Shown: positions 19,997 to 32,296, counted from the first letter of the stretch. The stretch: 64,000 nucleotides of DNA from Xiphias gladius (GCF_016859285.1 NC_053411.1:6607501-6671500), one strand, 5' to 3'. Notes: generated by a model not told the origin, from the sequence alone. Translations and numbers: made by a program.

Positions 19997-21590
19997 AAGC
20001 ATATTCTGCTGTTTAATGCTGCATATGTAACTGCGTTGTAAATACTGTAAAACAGAAAAAATATCTGTTAGAGGTAACATTGAAATTTACCTGGTTATTA
20101 CCATTTGTTCTGTTGGGTCAGGTAGTAAATGTACATGTATGTGTATATATGGAGTGAGTGTGTGTGTGTGTAGTTGTAATTGTGTTGACTGTATGTTAGT
20201 GTACGTATCAGGGTTCTCTTTGGTTTTAGTGAGTTAGATGTCTTTATTTAGCAGTACAGAGGATGAGTTCAAACAATTGCCCGAGGGGGGCGCCAATTTA
20301 AAAATGTGAAAAATCACGCAGTTACACCACCAGTAAATTTCTGCTTAAAGCGGGAGAAACAATCCATCTCACTACAGACTTGCCTTCTAGTATCATTTGT
20401 AGGTGTTTTTACATGTTGTGCTCAGTGCAAATCCTGCAGTGTAACCCATTCCTGGCAGCAGGTACATATTTCTATGGGTTACACCGGGTCTGGGTCCATC
20501 TCCTTTCTATGTTCCCTTTGTTGGTTGTATCTGATCTGTACCCAGCTTTATCAGTTAAGCCACCAACATCTTCTCTGATTTCTGACCGAGATGCAGTTGC
20601 CATTGAGTAACTTTATTCATGCATGGCTTCAGTTTTTGTGAGATTAGTGTCCATAAATCCATATTCATGTTAGTCACATGTCAAACAACCCTCATCATCA
20701 TCATCATCATCAGAAGCATGATCATAACCTCTGTTTAGCATTGAGTAGCAAAGATAGTACTAAGGTGCGTTTTTTGACAGTAAACAATATTCATAACAAA
20801 CAGCAGCCACGAAACATGCCACACAGTGAAAAAAGCCTAGTAACTAGTTGTTGCCTTATCTTTATAATGCTCTGATACACCTGATACACCTGTCCAAACA
20901 CAGGTAGTACAACTTAGCAACACTATGAGGCAACACAGACATAAGGAATACAGAGATGCAATGGTTCCACACCCAGTGTAGCTTGTGTTACAGCTCAGAG
21001 CGCAAATGCTAGTCTCATAGCATAGAAACAACTAGTTCTAACCAGCATTTTTATGTGTTTACTTTTAGTGATGCTTTTTAGAAACATACATTTTGTGGAA
21101 TCCATTTAGAATCTCTGAATAAGGGAACAACACTACTGACGCTCATATAAATTCTTTATCCAATAACAGAATTTAAAACACACCGTCCATGTACATTTCC
21201 ACAGAGAAAAACACTTGAATATCCCTTTAATAGACAAAAAAAGTCTCTGGTACTTTACATTAGTAGTAGTTCAAAACTTTATTTGAAAAAAAAAAAAAAA
21301 AAGCTTCAAATTTAAATTGAACTACTCGATGTGTGCTTGATTATCTTTCATGACATCCTCAGAAATTGGAAGAACGAAGAACGAGGTAACATTCAAGTTT
21401 AAACAAGTGCTCCTCAACTACTCTTGTATGATACTGTAAAAACAGCTAGTGCCTGCCTACGTGTAATTAGTGCCTGTGAGTCAGTTCTCCACTGGTGTAT
21501 AATGTATTTATTACTGTAATATTATTTACATTGTATAATGTGATGATTTCTTTCCTTGGTCTTGAAAATAAACCTAGTTAGTGTAAAACA
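19861..21590 (+). other. b3gat3: Probable b3gat3 3' UTR
   Basis: No gene is seen after the stop until the AATAAA at 21567-21572, which fits as the polyadenylation signal. The stretch holds microsatellites, a (CAT)n tract near 20694-20712 and a poly-A run near 21286. Confidence 0.5.
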
Positions 21591-22330
21591 TTTTGTCATT
21601 GTCTCTTTTCAAACTTCAGTGGTACTTGCTTACCTGTGAATTGTCTTCGGACTTTGTCTTTAACTGTCAGCAGGCAAAATAGAGGGGAAACTGAAACAAT
21701 GCAGCTAAACAGACGCTATGTTTAGTTTACAGACGAAGAACAAATTTTGCCTTTTCTGTGCCGCTGCAGATGAAATGTGACCAGGTCAAACTTTTTGCAT
21801 ACAGTTGGCTGCGTTTGTCCCTTTTTCTGTATTTATGGCCTTGCAACACATTTTGGATTCTCACGACAACCTGTTCAAGAAATGCTGACTTGGCTAAGAA
21901 GTTGAACAACCGTCTCAACTGCCTGCTTAATTTGCCCTATTTGAAACCCAGCCAACAGCACACCTGTTCTCTGTCTGAGTGTTTCTGGCCATACACATAC
22001 GATCATTTACTGGTTTTAATGTGACTGATCGGTGTACATTTCAGTAGCCTGGGGCACAGCCGTGACTTAGCAGTGTCGCACTTTACAGACTTGTTTCTCT
22101 CTACCTGATTTCCTGCAGTTTCACCACATCAAAATCAACACCAATTGTCTAACTACAGCAACCAAAAAGTATATCTTGTCCCTGCTCGATAGTGACCATG
22201 GCAACCTGCTCCCAGCATCTGGTGCCGTCATCAGTGACGATACCAACGCGGGTGGGGATTCTCCAGCCTCAACAGAGCTGAGGTTTTTACAGGCCTGTGT
22301 GATTGACAGCTGTTACGCCCTCTCTGCAGG
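21591..22330. other. No gene seen
   Basis: Between the presumed b3gat3 end and the TATA element at 22351 there are only short unrelated frames. No repeat family or RNA gene is recognised. Confidence 0.4.
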
Positions 22331-22350
22331 GAAGACGCCCGCTTGGTGAC

Positions 22351-22428
22351 TATATAGGGAGGTGTGAGTCTACCTCATCCCACAACACACTCTCACACAG
22401 GTCTTGCAAGATGAAGGTGCACTGGGAG
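22351..22428 (+). promoter_or_regulatory. TATA box with possible short first exon
   Basis: TATATAGGGA at 22351-22360 is a good TATA box. About 30 bases on, a C/A-rich start region (CATCCCACAACACACTC) leads to an ATG at 22411, with codons for Met-Lys-Val-His-Trp-Glu and then GTGAGT, a strong splice donor, at 22429. The ATG context (GCAAGATGA) is fair. Splicing to an acceptor at about 25958 would give only a seven-codon upstream frame before the 284-residue gene. The exon could instead belong to an unseen gene. No downstream partner is proved. Confidence 0.4.
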
Positions 22429-22439
22429 GTGAGTAAGAG

Positions 22440-23930
22440 GAACTGAAGTCAGAGAGTGAGACACACGCCATCTTTGAACCATGATGATTCACTTACAGAC
22501 ATACATATAAAGTGCAATTGTCTGTGTGTGTGTGTGTGTGTGTGTATGTGTGTGTACCGTACATCCCGAAGCTGAGTTTAGTAGGCATGGAGATAATTAC
22601 TCAACCCACACACATAATCACAAAGCTGAGTAGCTCTGACGCCCTGTCCCACCCAGACACAGTGTTTACCATCCAAACAGTGAGATAACATTTAGGGACC
22701 AAGCTCATTCATTTTATCTAAAGACACAACTACTTTCAATGAGTCTATACCTTCTTATCAGCAAAGAGTTGTATTTTAGACACATTAGTGGTAATTTATC
22801 TTATTTCAGTGTCACTGATATTTCTCTTAAATGTTGATAATTTTGTTATTAAATCGAGTTAAAGTATTGACAACGCCACAGCTCAGCAAATAATGGTTAC
22901 TGATGACGTATTCATGGAGGCATGCTACTGTGGGATTTTGAAGGGGACTTATGCACGATTTGCAGGATTACTAACAGTTTATCAATGTGAAAAGGTCCTT
23001 TAGCTTCATCCATAGTCAGCTGGCTCTATTGAATGAAGGTAATCACTTTCATGTCCTCTCATTTCAAACGTCCTGAGCCTATTGATATTCCCTTAAACTG
23101 AGACAAGTGTGTCAGTGACCCGATGGGGGTTATCACAGACATATTGGTATTTTTGGCTAAAGCCTGACCCATGCTGGACTCCTGAGGCCTATATCAATAT
23201 TTGAAAGTTAGAAAACAATATATGTGCTGAGTTTTGTGTTTCAACATAAAATATAACATAAACTTTATTGGTAATTTATTGGTACTCCCTTAAGGGGGTT
23301 TGACATTAATTAAAGAGAAATGAATGATTGTGAGCGCTACAAGGGGAAAACTACCACCTGTTAATATAAAAGCTGATACGGGAGAATACTTCAGGTAGAC
23401 TTAACAGTTATATGGTCCCTTTGTTTTGAATGGGTGTATGAATTGCAGTCATTCCTATGAGTTATACGTGTTGAGGGTGGTTGAGTGCTCAGCTTTTGAG
23501 GTTAAAGCTGAGTTGAAAGTCACATCTGTACACTGTAGGTTTATCTCTGACAGCTGAGAACGTTCATGACTAATGACTGATAGCCGCGGATATCAGTAGC
23601 TGCTGATAGTGTAGAGTAGGATGTTTGCCTCTGCTGGTATGATGATTTGTGAGTTGAATTTTTCCAGTCCTTGTTGAGTACACCTGTGTGTTGTGCATGT
23701 GTGTGTAGGCAGGAGTATATGTGTCCCTCTGTCTCTTGTTTGTGTTACAGATTTGAAATCGCAACTTTATGTCAATGTTTGTTTAAGGATGTAAAGAAGA
23801 GGTGTGTGGTTAAGCAGTAAGAGCCAGAGGAAGATAGAGAGAGAGCGAGACAAAGAGTCCTTGATAGTGAGAGTGCTTCGCCGCATGTGTGTGTGTTTGC
23901 TCTGGTGACGACAGAAGTGCAGGTTCGGGC
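22440..23930. other. No gene seen; probable intron or intergenic
   Basis: The stretch contains a GT microsatellite (about 22522-22555) and AT-rich DNA, with no recognisable exon or RNA gene. If the exon at 22411-22428 is real, this is its intron. Confidence 0.4.
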
Positions 23931-23939
23931 AGGGTTTGA

Positions 23940-24086
23940 CTCGTGACGTTGTGTGTTAGGGGAGTGCCCTGAGCTCCTAGCGCTCAGTCACTCACTCAGA
24001 CTCGCAGTCACACACACACAGGAGATATTGCTCACCAGTTCTCTCCCACACACACAGAGGGAAAGGAGACAACAGCAAGGTACTAG
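23940..24086 (+). promoter_or_regulatory. Possible non-coding first exon of the charged-protein gene
   Basis: A CA-rich, C/T-rich segment (CTCAGTCACTCACTCAGACT and on) ends in ACTAG followed by GTAAGA, a consensus donor at 24087. No good start codon lies in it. The next acceptor, at about 25958 (CTTCTCTTTCAG), precedes the exon carrying the 284-residue frame, so this is a plausible 5' UTR exon. Promoter placement is an inference. Confidence 0.35.
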
Positions 24087-24687
24087 GTAAGACTTGCACA
24101 TCTATGTAAAAAAATCTTCATTTCGCCCATTGCTACACTATGACATTCTTTTATGTGTAAATGTCATGTATCTGTAAGTTACTTTATGGAATTGAAGAAA
24201 CCCGCATTCACCTTTACCGCTCCCTTGCTTCTTCTTTTAAAAAATGGCTGGATGTTTCTTTCCTTCTTTTCATTTTCAGTCTTGTTTTTCTAATTTTCTC
24301 CGTGTTAAACTGTTTACTATTAATCATTTGGTTTGCTTTCTCTACCTTCTCAACAGTATTTCATTAAAGTTTAAATGTGGCTCTGGTCTGTGTCTCCTAT
24401 GTCCTTCTTCGCTCACTCTCTGTGTCCTTTTTTTATTTTCCTTATGTTCAGTTACACTTATGTTCATCTTTACTTTGTAATCTGAGCCAAAGGCAGATGC
24501 TGTGAATTGTGACGGATTATGGGACATGCTACCCACACCTGGCATATCTGTACCTGTTTAGCATAAATTTCCCAGAATGATTTTGTCACTCCACAAAATG
24601 CATTTATCTTAATCAAGCTCCCTTTTGGTCTCCTTTTTTTATTTATTGAATGTGAAATTCATAAATGCTGGCAGGTAGATTTTTTTT

Positions 24688-24842
24688 TACCTTTGGACAG
24701 AGCCAGGCTAGCTGCCCCCCCCTGTCCACTCTTGTGTTAAGCTCAGCTAACCAGCTGCTGACTATAGCTTTATATTTACCGTGCAGAAATGAGAGTGGTA
24801 TTCATCTTCTCATCTTATTCTAGATAAGAAAGTAACTAAGTA
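24688..24842 (-). repeat. Dispersed fish repeat ('TTAGCTTAGC' family), reverse copy
   Basis: Read on -, this gives GAGAAGATGAATACCACTCT, then the TAGCTGAGCTTAACAC region and GCTAGCCTGGCTCTGTCCAA. It is the same family as the forward copy at 45430-45664. I know it as one of the commonest short repeats in perch-like fish. Confidence 0.7.
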
Positions 24843-26051
24843 TTTACCAAAACTATTTTATTAAATGGGAGTTGTCTGGAGTGCTTGTCTTTAAAATAGA
24901 TGCTGAATTTTTTGTTTGCTAAAAAATGGGGGACCAGAGGGTAAAGATAAATTATCTTAAGGGATAAACTATAATAACAAAAACACATTTTTGCATTGGA
25001 TTGAAGTGAAATGTAGATACTGATATGAAAGATCAAAATGCAGGCCAAAAGAACAGTATTTGTGCACGTTTATAGTGTAAGGTTTGAGGTTGAAAAGGTA
25101 TAAAGGGTTATCACAGGGGGCAGAAACCGTTAAGCATGTTTCACTTTTGGTGACCACCTGATCAATGATGTCACAGCAGGGTTTTTTTTTGTCCTTGGTA
25201 GCTGATAGAAAACACCTGCTGTGACATCGCCGATCCCCCCTCCGTTAGTGTAAGACCAGCTTCGTCGTTTTGATTTGTTTTCATATTTGGTGAAATGAGT
25301 GAATTTTGTCCCATCCTTTTAACATAATTGAGAACAAGACAACGGCTGATTTTGACAATGAGAGATAGTCAATAACAAGTCATTGATTTTGGCTGCTGTT
25401 CAGCGTCCAACCGGTTAAATCAGTGTCAAAGTCTGGCTCTTTGTGTGCATGTGTGTGTTTGTCTTCAGTTGTAGGTACACTGTGTCTTCATCTCTGACAT
25501 CCAGTTATCACCACAACCCTGATAACATTGACTCTGACCTCCAGTCTCACACACACATGCACATATTTACACACCCACAGTCAAGTCAAAGTAGAACTAC
25601 AAGTGCAAAACACTCTGACCAAAGGGTGATAGTTGGTTATTTTCCTCCGTAAACATCTTGTGATGTTTGTATAGCAGACCATCCTCGGCAGCAGATCCAC
25701 ATAAAACATGCGGATACTCGCACATACCCATTATCTTCCATTTTGGTCTCATTTCATGCCATTCCTCTCATTTCTCTCCACTTTGTCTGCTTTTTTATTA
25801 TCTATAACCTTCCCTGAACTTTGACTCATATGAAATTCTATGAGCTACTATGAAATGATTAAGATTGTGAGCGAGAAAGAAGGAGACCCAAAGAGTGAGG
25901 GTGAGAGCAGGGTTATGTAATGGCATTAAACCAAGGCCTCTTGCCGCTTCTCTTTCAGAGGTAACCAAAAAAATAGAAGAAAAAGTGTGTGAAGTAAGAG
26001 TGCAACATAGGACACAAGAAGTAAAAGAGCAACAAGACGGAAAGAGAAAAG

Positions 26052-28582
26052 ATGACAATTGGCAAGAACTCCAGGAAAAGCTCAACCAGGAGCTCCATCC
26101 GGGCCCCGAAGTTTCTGGATAAGTCCAGCGGCTTCTACGGTCGCCTTGATGAGCCCGAGACCACCAGAGAAGTGGAGGAAGTGAGGGAAAACGAAGTAGA
26201 GGGGAGAGGGAATGGGACGGCAGATGGCAGCAGAGAAGGGAGAGCCATGAGTAGCCCAGCCCCAAGTGTGGTGCACAATTCTGGTGCAGAGGAGAGGGAA
26301 GACGCCGAGGCATTTGACTTCAATGAGGGGATAATGGAAGACGATGGCGAAACTCTCCTGCGCAGGAAACCCAGCCGCCGAAGCAGCAGGTGGAGAAGCA
26401 GCTCCAGGAGGAAACAGAAGGAGGGGAGGATCGAGGAAGATGCAGACCGAGACGAGAAGCCCAACTTAAACACGGAGACTTCGGTTGACCCCCACGTCCT
26501 GGAGGGCACCAGGGTGATGGTTGAGGTAGAGATGGAGAAAGTGATGAAGATGGAGGGAGAAAATGAGAAGGCGGGAAAAGGGAAGGAGCCCGCGCTCGTT
26601 CACTTCCCAGTCCGGGAGGATGAGGACGACCAGGTCCTCATCAGAGACAAGAAGAGGGGGAGAGAAGAGGAGGGAGAGGAAGAGAGCAGGATGAAGAGAG
26701 AGCAAGAGGAGGGTATGAAGGCGGTGAAGAGGAACACAATGAAGAACTACCGCAAGGTGAGAGAAAACAGACAAAAAAAAATACAAAGTGAGAGCCTTAT
26801 GTTGTTTCTGTCAATTTGTTATCAACATATTGCAGAAGAACACTTATTAACTTCCGCTTTCTGTATCTCACATTTACATAAATTCCACATTCAGCCTTAC
26901 CCCACCTGGTTAAACTTTAATCCCCTGAAGGTTACATAATTGAGTCCTCAGAGTTTGTGGAACAGAGGGTAAAGTTCTCCCTCAACATCCTTCACATACT
27001 GCACACTGGGCTATTAATCACCGTGTAAACTAACCGTGTAAAATAGAGTCAAGGTACAGCAGCCATTGGTGCATGTCACCAACACAGTAAGTAACTTCTG
27101 ACAGGATTTTTCCTTTACGTCATGTTTAATGACATGAAAAAAATTAAGATGGAGCAGAGGTTCTACTAATGGGCTTTTAGCTTTACAAGTAAACCAGCAG
27201 TGGTGCACCTGATTCACAAAGTCCTAAAGATTTTCTGCTCCCACTGAAACACATGCACAGAGGTGACATTCCTGTGGCTCCTGTATCATGTCCTTTGATC
27301 AGTGTAACGAAGTATGGCAGCGGTGACCTGCCTACTAAACCCACACCATAAAAACATTCCACTGCTGTTAACAAATCAGCTGGACCCTCTGGCCTCACAG
27401 TCTGACCTCCTGTCAGATTTGATGACAGTCACACCGAAGACACTGACTGTGCCTGAAGAGCATTCATTTCTGACTATAAGGGTGAGTGTAGCTAGGATAC
27501 CTGTATGTTAAAAGCAAGTATCCTATTTCTGCTCACTCTCTGTAGCTGAGAACTACTGGTTGACTATTCTTGAGTTGAACAAAAATCACCAGCTACAGTG
27601 GTTCCCAACCAGGGGGTCCCAAGATAAATCTGTGTGGTCACAAGAAGATAAACAGGCAAGAAACCTGAAAAACTGTAGTTTTTCTACACAGAGATAGGTG
27701 TATTTTTCCAAATGTTTCTTTTTGCTGCTATACAGCAATAGTTTTACATCTTCAGTTACCTAAACAGTTTTCAAATAGAGTCAACTTTTGTGACATGTGC
27801 AACCTGTACTGAGGGGTCATTGGCTGAAGAGGTTGGGGAAGCAGTCGCTTCGAGCAACACTACAGAGCTAATATGGCTGATATTTATAACTGTCAAACTG
27901 TTTTCATCAATACCTGAGACTGAGACCATGTAGTTCCAGACAAAATTGCTTTACTAGCACCATCATAAAGTTAAAAGTTTTATTTGCCCAGTGCATTGGC
28001 TAATGACCAAATACCCGCAAATCTGATGCCATTTCCATCAGCCTTGGTTGTACTTTTTCTTAAGTGCTGATTAGCACCTGTTAGCATGCCAACACACAAA
28101 ACAAAGATGGTAAAACATACATGTTAAATATCAACATATTAGCATTGTCACTGTGCATATATTAGCATTTAGCTCAAAGCACCAAAACCTCAAAGACTTG
28201 TAGACTCGTCTTGTTTCCATGACATTCACTTAGCAGCAGTGCAACAAAAAAACAAAGCAACTGCCTTCATGATAACTAGGTGTTTAGTATTGGTACAAAA
28301 CTATAAAGATGCTGTATGACTGTATACATCTGTTTTCTCTCACACTTCTGATCATATCTAGCAGTCATTTTAAGGTCAACCTTATTGGCATATTTTTGAC
28401 CTTGCTAACCTTTACCCTCCTCTTCCCATCAGGCCTTGGACCGAGCATTTCGTCGCGGCTGGGAGGCTTTCATCACCAACCTCTACAGTGTCACGCTCAC
28501 ACCTGTGACATCATCCTCGCCACCTTCACCTTTGTCGAAGAAGCAGCTAAGGAACAACTCCTTGTTGGCTGAGATTCGGTAG
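26052..28582 (+). CDS. Uncharacterised 284-residue highly charged protein
   Basis: Two coding exons, 26052-26756 and 28433-28582, join in phase 0 with GT-AG ends and encode 284 residues. The exon containing the start probably begins after an acceptor at about 25958, so the ATG is preceded by a short 5' UTR. Residues 1-35 are Ser/Arg/Lys-rich ([11 protein letters not shown] follows). About 36-105 are Glu/Gly-rich with an acidic patch. Around 105-120 lies an Arg/Ser block ([18 protein letters not shown]) that could act as a nuclear localisation signal. Glu/Lys-rich, coiled-coil-like sequence follows. The C-terminal exon is different, hydrophobic-aromatic and ordered-looking: [20 protein letters not shown], then a Ser/Pro linker and SLLAEIR at the end. 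I recognise no domain or catalytic motif. The compact C-terminus in a separate exon suggests a conserved binding module on a disordered body. Function unknown. Confidence 0.8.
27950..28190 (+). repeat. Dispersed fish repeat ('tttagctcaaagcac' family), copy 1
   Basis: The phrases AATCTGATGCCATTTCCATC, TGATTAGCACCTGTTAGCAT and ATTTAGCTCAAAGCACC occur in the same order as at 51090-51570. This is a common short interspersed fish repeat. It lies in the intron of the charged-protein gene. Confidence 0.65.
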
Positions 28583-29765
28583 TACTGGAGACCAACATGG
28601 ACGATATAACCAAACCCTTTCTAATATGTTGTTCAGTTTTACTTTAGGAGCTGGGGGAGCCAAGCTGTTGATTTTACATTGACGTCTATGGGACTGGCTT
28701 TAATTCTAAAGCCCAGTCTTTATGTGACTGAGTTCAGCTGATTCTGGTTCCCTTCTTCTACGTTGCTAATTTCAGGTTTTAGTCAGGGGTGTAAGAATGT
28801 CTTAACATCTTAGCTCCTTACATCTGGTCCACTAGTAAGCTTGGAGTACAAATAATCTCTACTTCCTTTGGTTTAGTACTATGAAACTATAGCATGTTGA
28901 TGTTTGACCAGAAGGAATGGAAAATTTCTAAAGAGTAGCGATGACTGATTAGTGAACTTTTGTTCCGATAATATTCACGTCTGTTTGGTAATCAGTGCCA
29001 ATTATTAAAGCTAATCAGTAATCAGCTGTTGATAATAAGAGGAGGACAAACTCAAAAAGGAATCAAACTAGTCACACACATTTGTACGTTAATATTCGTG
29101 GAGAAATTGCAGTTTTTATCACATTTTATCCATTTAACAGGTTTTCCCATCTTTGTGTGCACAGAAATACACAAGAGATGTCAGGTAGAAAAGCTTAACA
29201 GTGTTTGACTTCCTCATGAGATAAAGGTCTTCTCGGTGTGTGTTCTGGTGGAGGTTATTTAACCTGATGGAACAAGACAGGAGAGTGTTTGCATCTGTGT
29301 GTTTGAGAAAGAGAAAGCGTTTTTAGAGCCTGGTCATGAACCTGTACTAAACACAGCACCAGCACCAGCTGTCTTTTGATTGCTAGATTGAAGTTGCACA
29401 TCAATTTTTTTTAAATGTGTTCTAATTTGAACAGAGTACCCCAACCTAAATGTCAGACAGTATTTAAGAAGTATTAATGATTGACCCTTCTTAAAATGTA
29501 AAACAATCATGTTTACAATAGACCTGCTGCAATTTCCTATTATCCACTATGTACTTGCTTTTTTTATATTACCTTTAGTGAATTTAGTAGTAGATTGGAT
29601 AGGTCGCAGGGGAAAACTTCTCATTATCATAATAATGTCTGTCTTAAAAATGTGTCAATTTTTATAAAAATCCTTTTGTATCCTTTTCGAAGCTTCTGAA
29701 GTCTTAAACTATAACAAGAAATGCTTTTCTGATAGCAAATAAAGACTGAATTTATTGAACCGGTT
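28583..29765 (+). other. Probable 3' UTR of the charged-protein gene
   Basis: AT-rich sequence with no exon runs from the stop to the AATAAA at 29738-29743, the first well-placed polyadenylation signal I see. Confidence 0.45.
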
Positions 29766-29904
29766 GTATTTTCATTTTTGTAGTAAAACTGTATAAATAT
29801 CAATCGAGACACCTGCATTTTAGTTAGCTAACGTCAAAGTTATTATTCTATGGATGAATCAGAATGAATGAAATGTCAAACACAGCATCACACCATCATG
29901 AGGT

Positions 29905-29933
29905 AACACCATGGCAACAGTTGCCATGGTGTT
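29905..29933. promoter_or_regulatory. Perfect 14-bp inverted repeat with 1-nt spacer
   Basis: AACACCATGGCAAC at 29905-29918 is an exact reverse complement of GTTGCCATGGTGTT at 29920-29933, with a single A between. Each arm contains GTTGCCATGG, which resembles the half-site of the RFX X-box. The 29 bases could be a factor-binding dyad or a hairpin. It lies between two genes, about 1.5 kb before the snoRNA host gene. Confidence 0.6.
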
Positions 29934-30381
29934 CCACAATGAATATGTGACTTTTATCCACTGAACTCATAGTTGACACTTAGGAAAAAACTCAGTAATA
30001 ATTTTGTCCAAGGTCCAAATATAATCTAATCTAACTATAAGGGAAACACTGAATATACCATAATAAATTCCATCTTCTAATCCTGTTCTTACACTATGGT
30101 ATATTTACAGATATTCACTATGGGAACATGAGCTGTATATATAGTAAATGGAATAACAAAAGTACCATTTATAGTTATTATGCTACTCCTTTAAAAATCT
30201 GTTATTATTATGATTAGTAGTTGTAGCGGTAGTAGGGATATTAGACTGAACATAATACATACCACAATGAAATAGTTCAAAGTTAAATACTTATTACAAC
30301 CATAAAAACATACAACTGAGATTAAACTCTCTGTTTCTACAGCACCAGTCTAAAAGGGTCAAATTCCAGCAGTACTTGTAG

Positions 30382-30385
<4 letters not shown>

Positions 30386-30452
<67 letters not shown>
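30386..30452. repeat. (TA)n microsatellite
   Basis: About 33 uninterrupted TA units, flanked by further AT-rich text. Confidence 0.95.
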
Positions 30453-30454
<2 letters not shown>

Positions 30455-31407
30455 TATATAATATATAACATAGCACAAGGAGTAACTTTATTGTGAGACC
30501 TAGTTATTTTGACTAAGTCTGTATGCTAGTGTTGTGTTGTTGGAGTTTTGGCTCTTTAAGCCTATATCTCTTCTCTACTGATAGTAGTTGAAGTTGCCCA
30601 GAAATCCCTTGTCTGTGTCTACACAACCAGGACACACACACACACACAGACAAAAAACAACAACAACAACAAAAAAAGAACCCTAAAAATATCATAAGAG
30701 CATGTATAGAGCTGTTTGCAATAATAATAATAATAATAAACTGGCTACAGATAAGATGAAATACAAACTATGCACATTTGGACTATGTGGCGATCAAAAT
30801 TATGTAAGGTGATTATGTCTCTACGTTTGTATATGTTTGTGTTAACCGTGTGTGGTTGTGTTTGCAGTTCATCATTATTATTATAGGCATATTTGCATTT
30901 ATTTTTGGCTGATTTATTTTGAAAATGCTGAACAGAAACTGATGCAGCAGCAAAAGATTAAATGTGGTTCACCTTAATAACCCTCATCTTGGCTCATTTT
31001 GGTACTAATTTCCATAAAATGAATAGTTGATTAATCTTAAAATGGTTTATGGAGGATGGATGGGGGCATGACACGGTTCTGCTTCTAAAGTGGAGGCTTA
31101 TCAGAAAATATTTTAGAATTGCTATAGGTGTCTTGGTCTGCAAGAGCCACGCCGTGGCTGCCATCTTGTGGATGTGAAAAATATTTCCTATTCTTAACGG
31201 AAATGGCGCAATAAAAGAAACTCTTTACGCTTTCTTCACACGTGTCTTCGGCACAAAGTCTTCGCTCTACAAGCGGTGAGTTTAATAAATGTAAAACAGT
31301 TTTCTCTGTCAAGTTTAATTTATCCATAGCTACATGTAACTCGTGGAAATGTTAGCGTGGTTTCCACCCTGGTTTGCCGGGCGGGGGAGGAGTCTTTCAG
31401 CCATGAG

Positions 31408-31462
31408 ATAAAAGGCAGATGCACCGTTTCCTTCTTCCACTTCCTTCTGTGGTCTGGCCGAG
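31408..31462 (+). promoter_or_regulatory. TATA-like core promoter and pyrimidine-rich start of the snoRNA host gene
   Basis: GATAAAAGG at about 31407-31415 lies 20-30 bases before CTTCCACTTCCTTCTGTGGT, a pyrimidine-rich start like the 5'-TOP motif used by snoRNA host and ribosomal protein genes. The short first exon ends at 31462, where GTAAGA follows. The exact start nucleotide, perhaps a C near 31437, is an inference. Confidence 0.6.
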
Positions 31463-31857
31463 GTAAGAGTGTGCACATTTTTTTTCTTTGGTCAAAACGC
31501 ATTCGATTGCAAGTTTATTCATTGTAATAGATAAAATATACTTTTGTGAATATGTTGTCTTTACTAATACAGGATATATGCAATTAAGGGTTATGCCTTT
31601 TAATCTATATTAAAAGATAAAAGTACTGTTTTTAGCTAGCAACTTATGCTTGGAGTTTGGATGCAGCATCGCCCTGAGCTGAATTCAATCCTTAACCATC
31701 CGTCAGTTAGACACAACAGTGTCATTTAATAGAATTTGTTAACAAACTATAACACGTTTTTTCTAAATTCCGCATGTAGTATTTGTGCGAAAACTCAAGG
31801 TGAACTTATGTAAGATCAGACATGGCCACTGGTCGTCTGGCGCGGTTGCTAGCAGTG

Positions 31858-31928
31858 TCTCTCAATGATGATAATTTTCACAGACCTGTACTGAATGACT
31901 GTGATTGCACTAAATTATTCTGATGCGA
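31858..31928 (+). ncRNA. snord25: Box C/D snoRNA SNORD25 (U25)
   Basis: C box ATGATGA is at 31865-31871 and D box CTGA at 31920-31923. The guide TTTTCACAGACCTGTA stands just before an internal CTGA (D') and matches human U25 as I remember it. It is complementary to the 18S segment TACAGGTCTGTGA, directing 2'-O-methylation near human G1490. It lies in intron 1 of the host gene. Confidence 0.93.
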
Positions 31929-32213
31929 GACGCTTTTTAAATCAGTATCTATTCTACCGACTCATGGCGGCCCGAACACGTTGCACGGATCGGTCACGTG
32001 TTGGCCGACCAGAGGAAACTCACTTGCTAGCCGCAGCCTGCTCAAGCAATAATGTCCGCTCACTTTTGCTTTTTATAGATGGAGTGCGATCCAGAAACAA
32101 TTTGCTGCAAAGGTAACTATTTTTTTTTTTTTTTTTAATTTCTGTGACTCGTTTACATTGCTTGATTGGACATGCCTTAGTGCCAGATTTAAATAATGTT
32201 GAGGTTGGAATAG

Positions 32214-32296
32214 CATGCTACAATGATGCCCTACTTGAACTCTCTCACTGAAAATCTTTTGAGGAAACTTAATCTTTCAAGATCCTGAGTAGCATG
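32214..32296 (+). ncRNA. snord26: Box C/D snoRNA SNORD26 (U26), copy 1
   Basis: C box ATGATGC is at 32223-32229, D' CTGA at 32248-32251 and D box CTGA at 32285-32288. CATGCTAC and GTAGCATG make a strong terminal stem. The guide TTGAACTCTCTC before D' is complementary to 28S GAGAGAGTTCAA, the U26 target (human A389 region). Confidence 0.88.

Larger units (their letters stand above)
29766..31400. other. Intergenic stretch before the snoRNA host gene
   Basis: Contains the inverted repeat at 29905-29933, a (TA)n tract at 30386-30452, short (CA), (CAA) and (TAA) runs near 30632-30740, and otherwise AT-rich sequence. No gene is recognised. Confidence 0.45.

Noticed and set aside
25798-26313. 171-residue frame on - opposite the charged-protein exon
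   Set aside because: It is the antisense shadow of the Glu/Lys-rich coding exon on +, which has proper splice joints; the - frame is Ser/Leu/Pro-rich with no family likeness.
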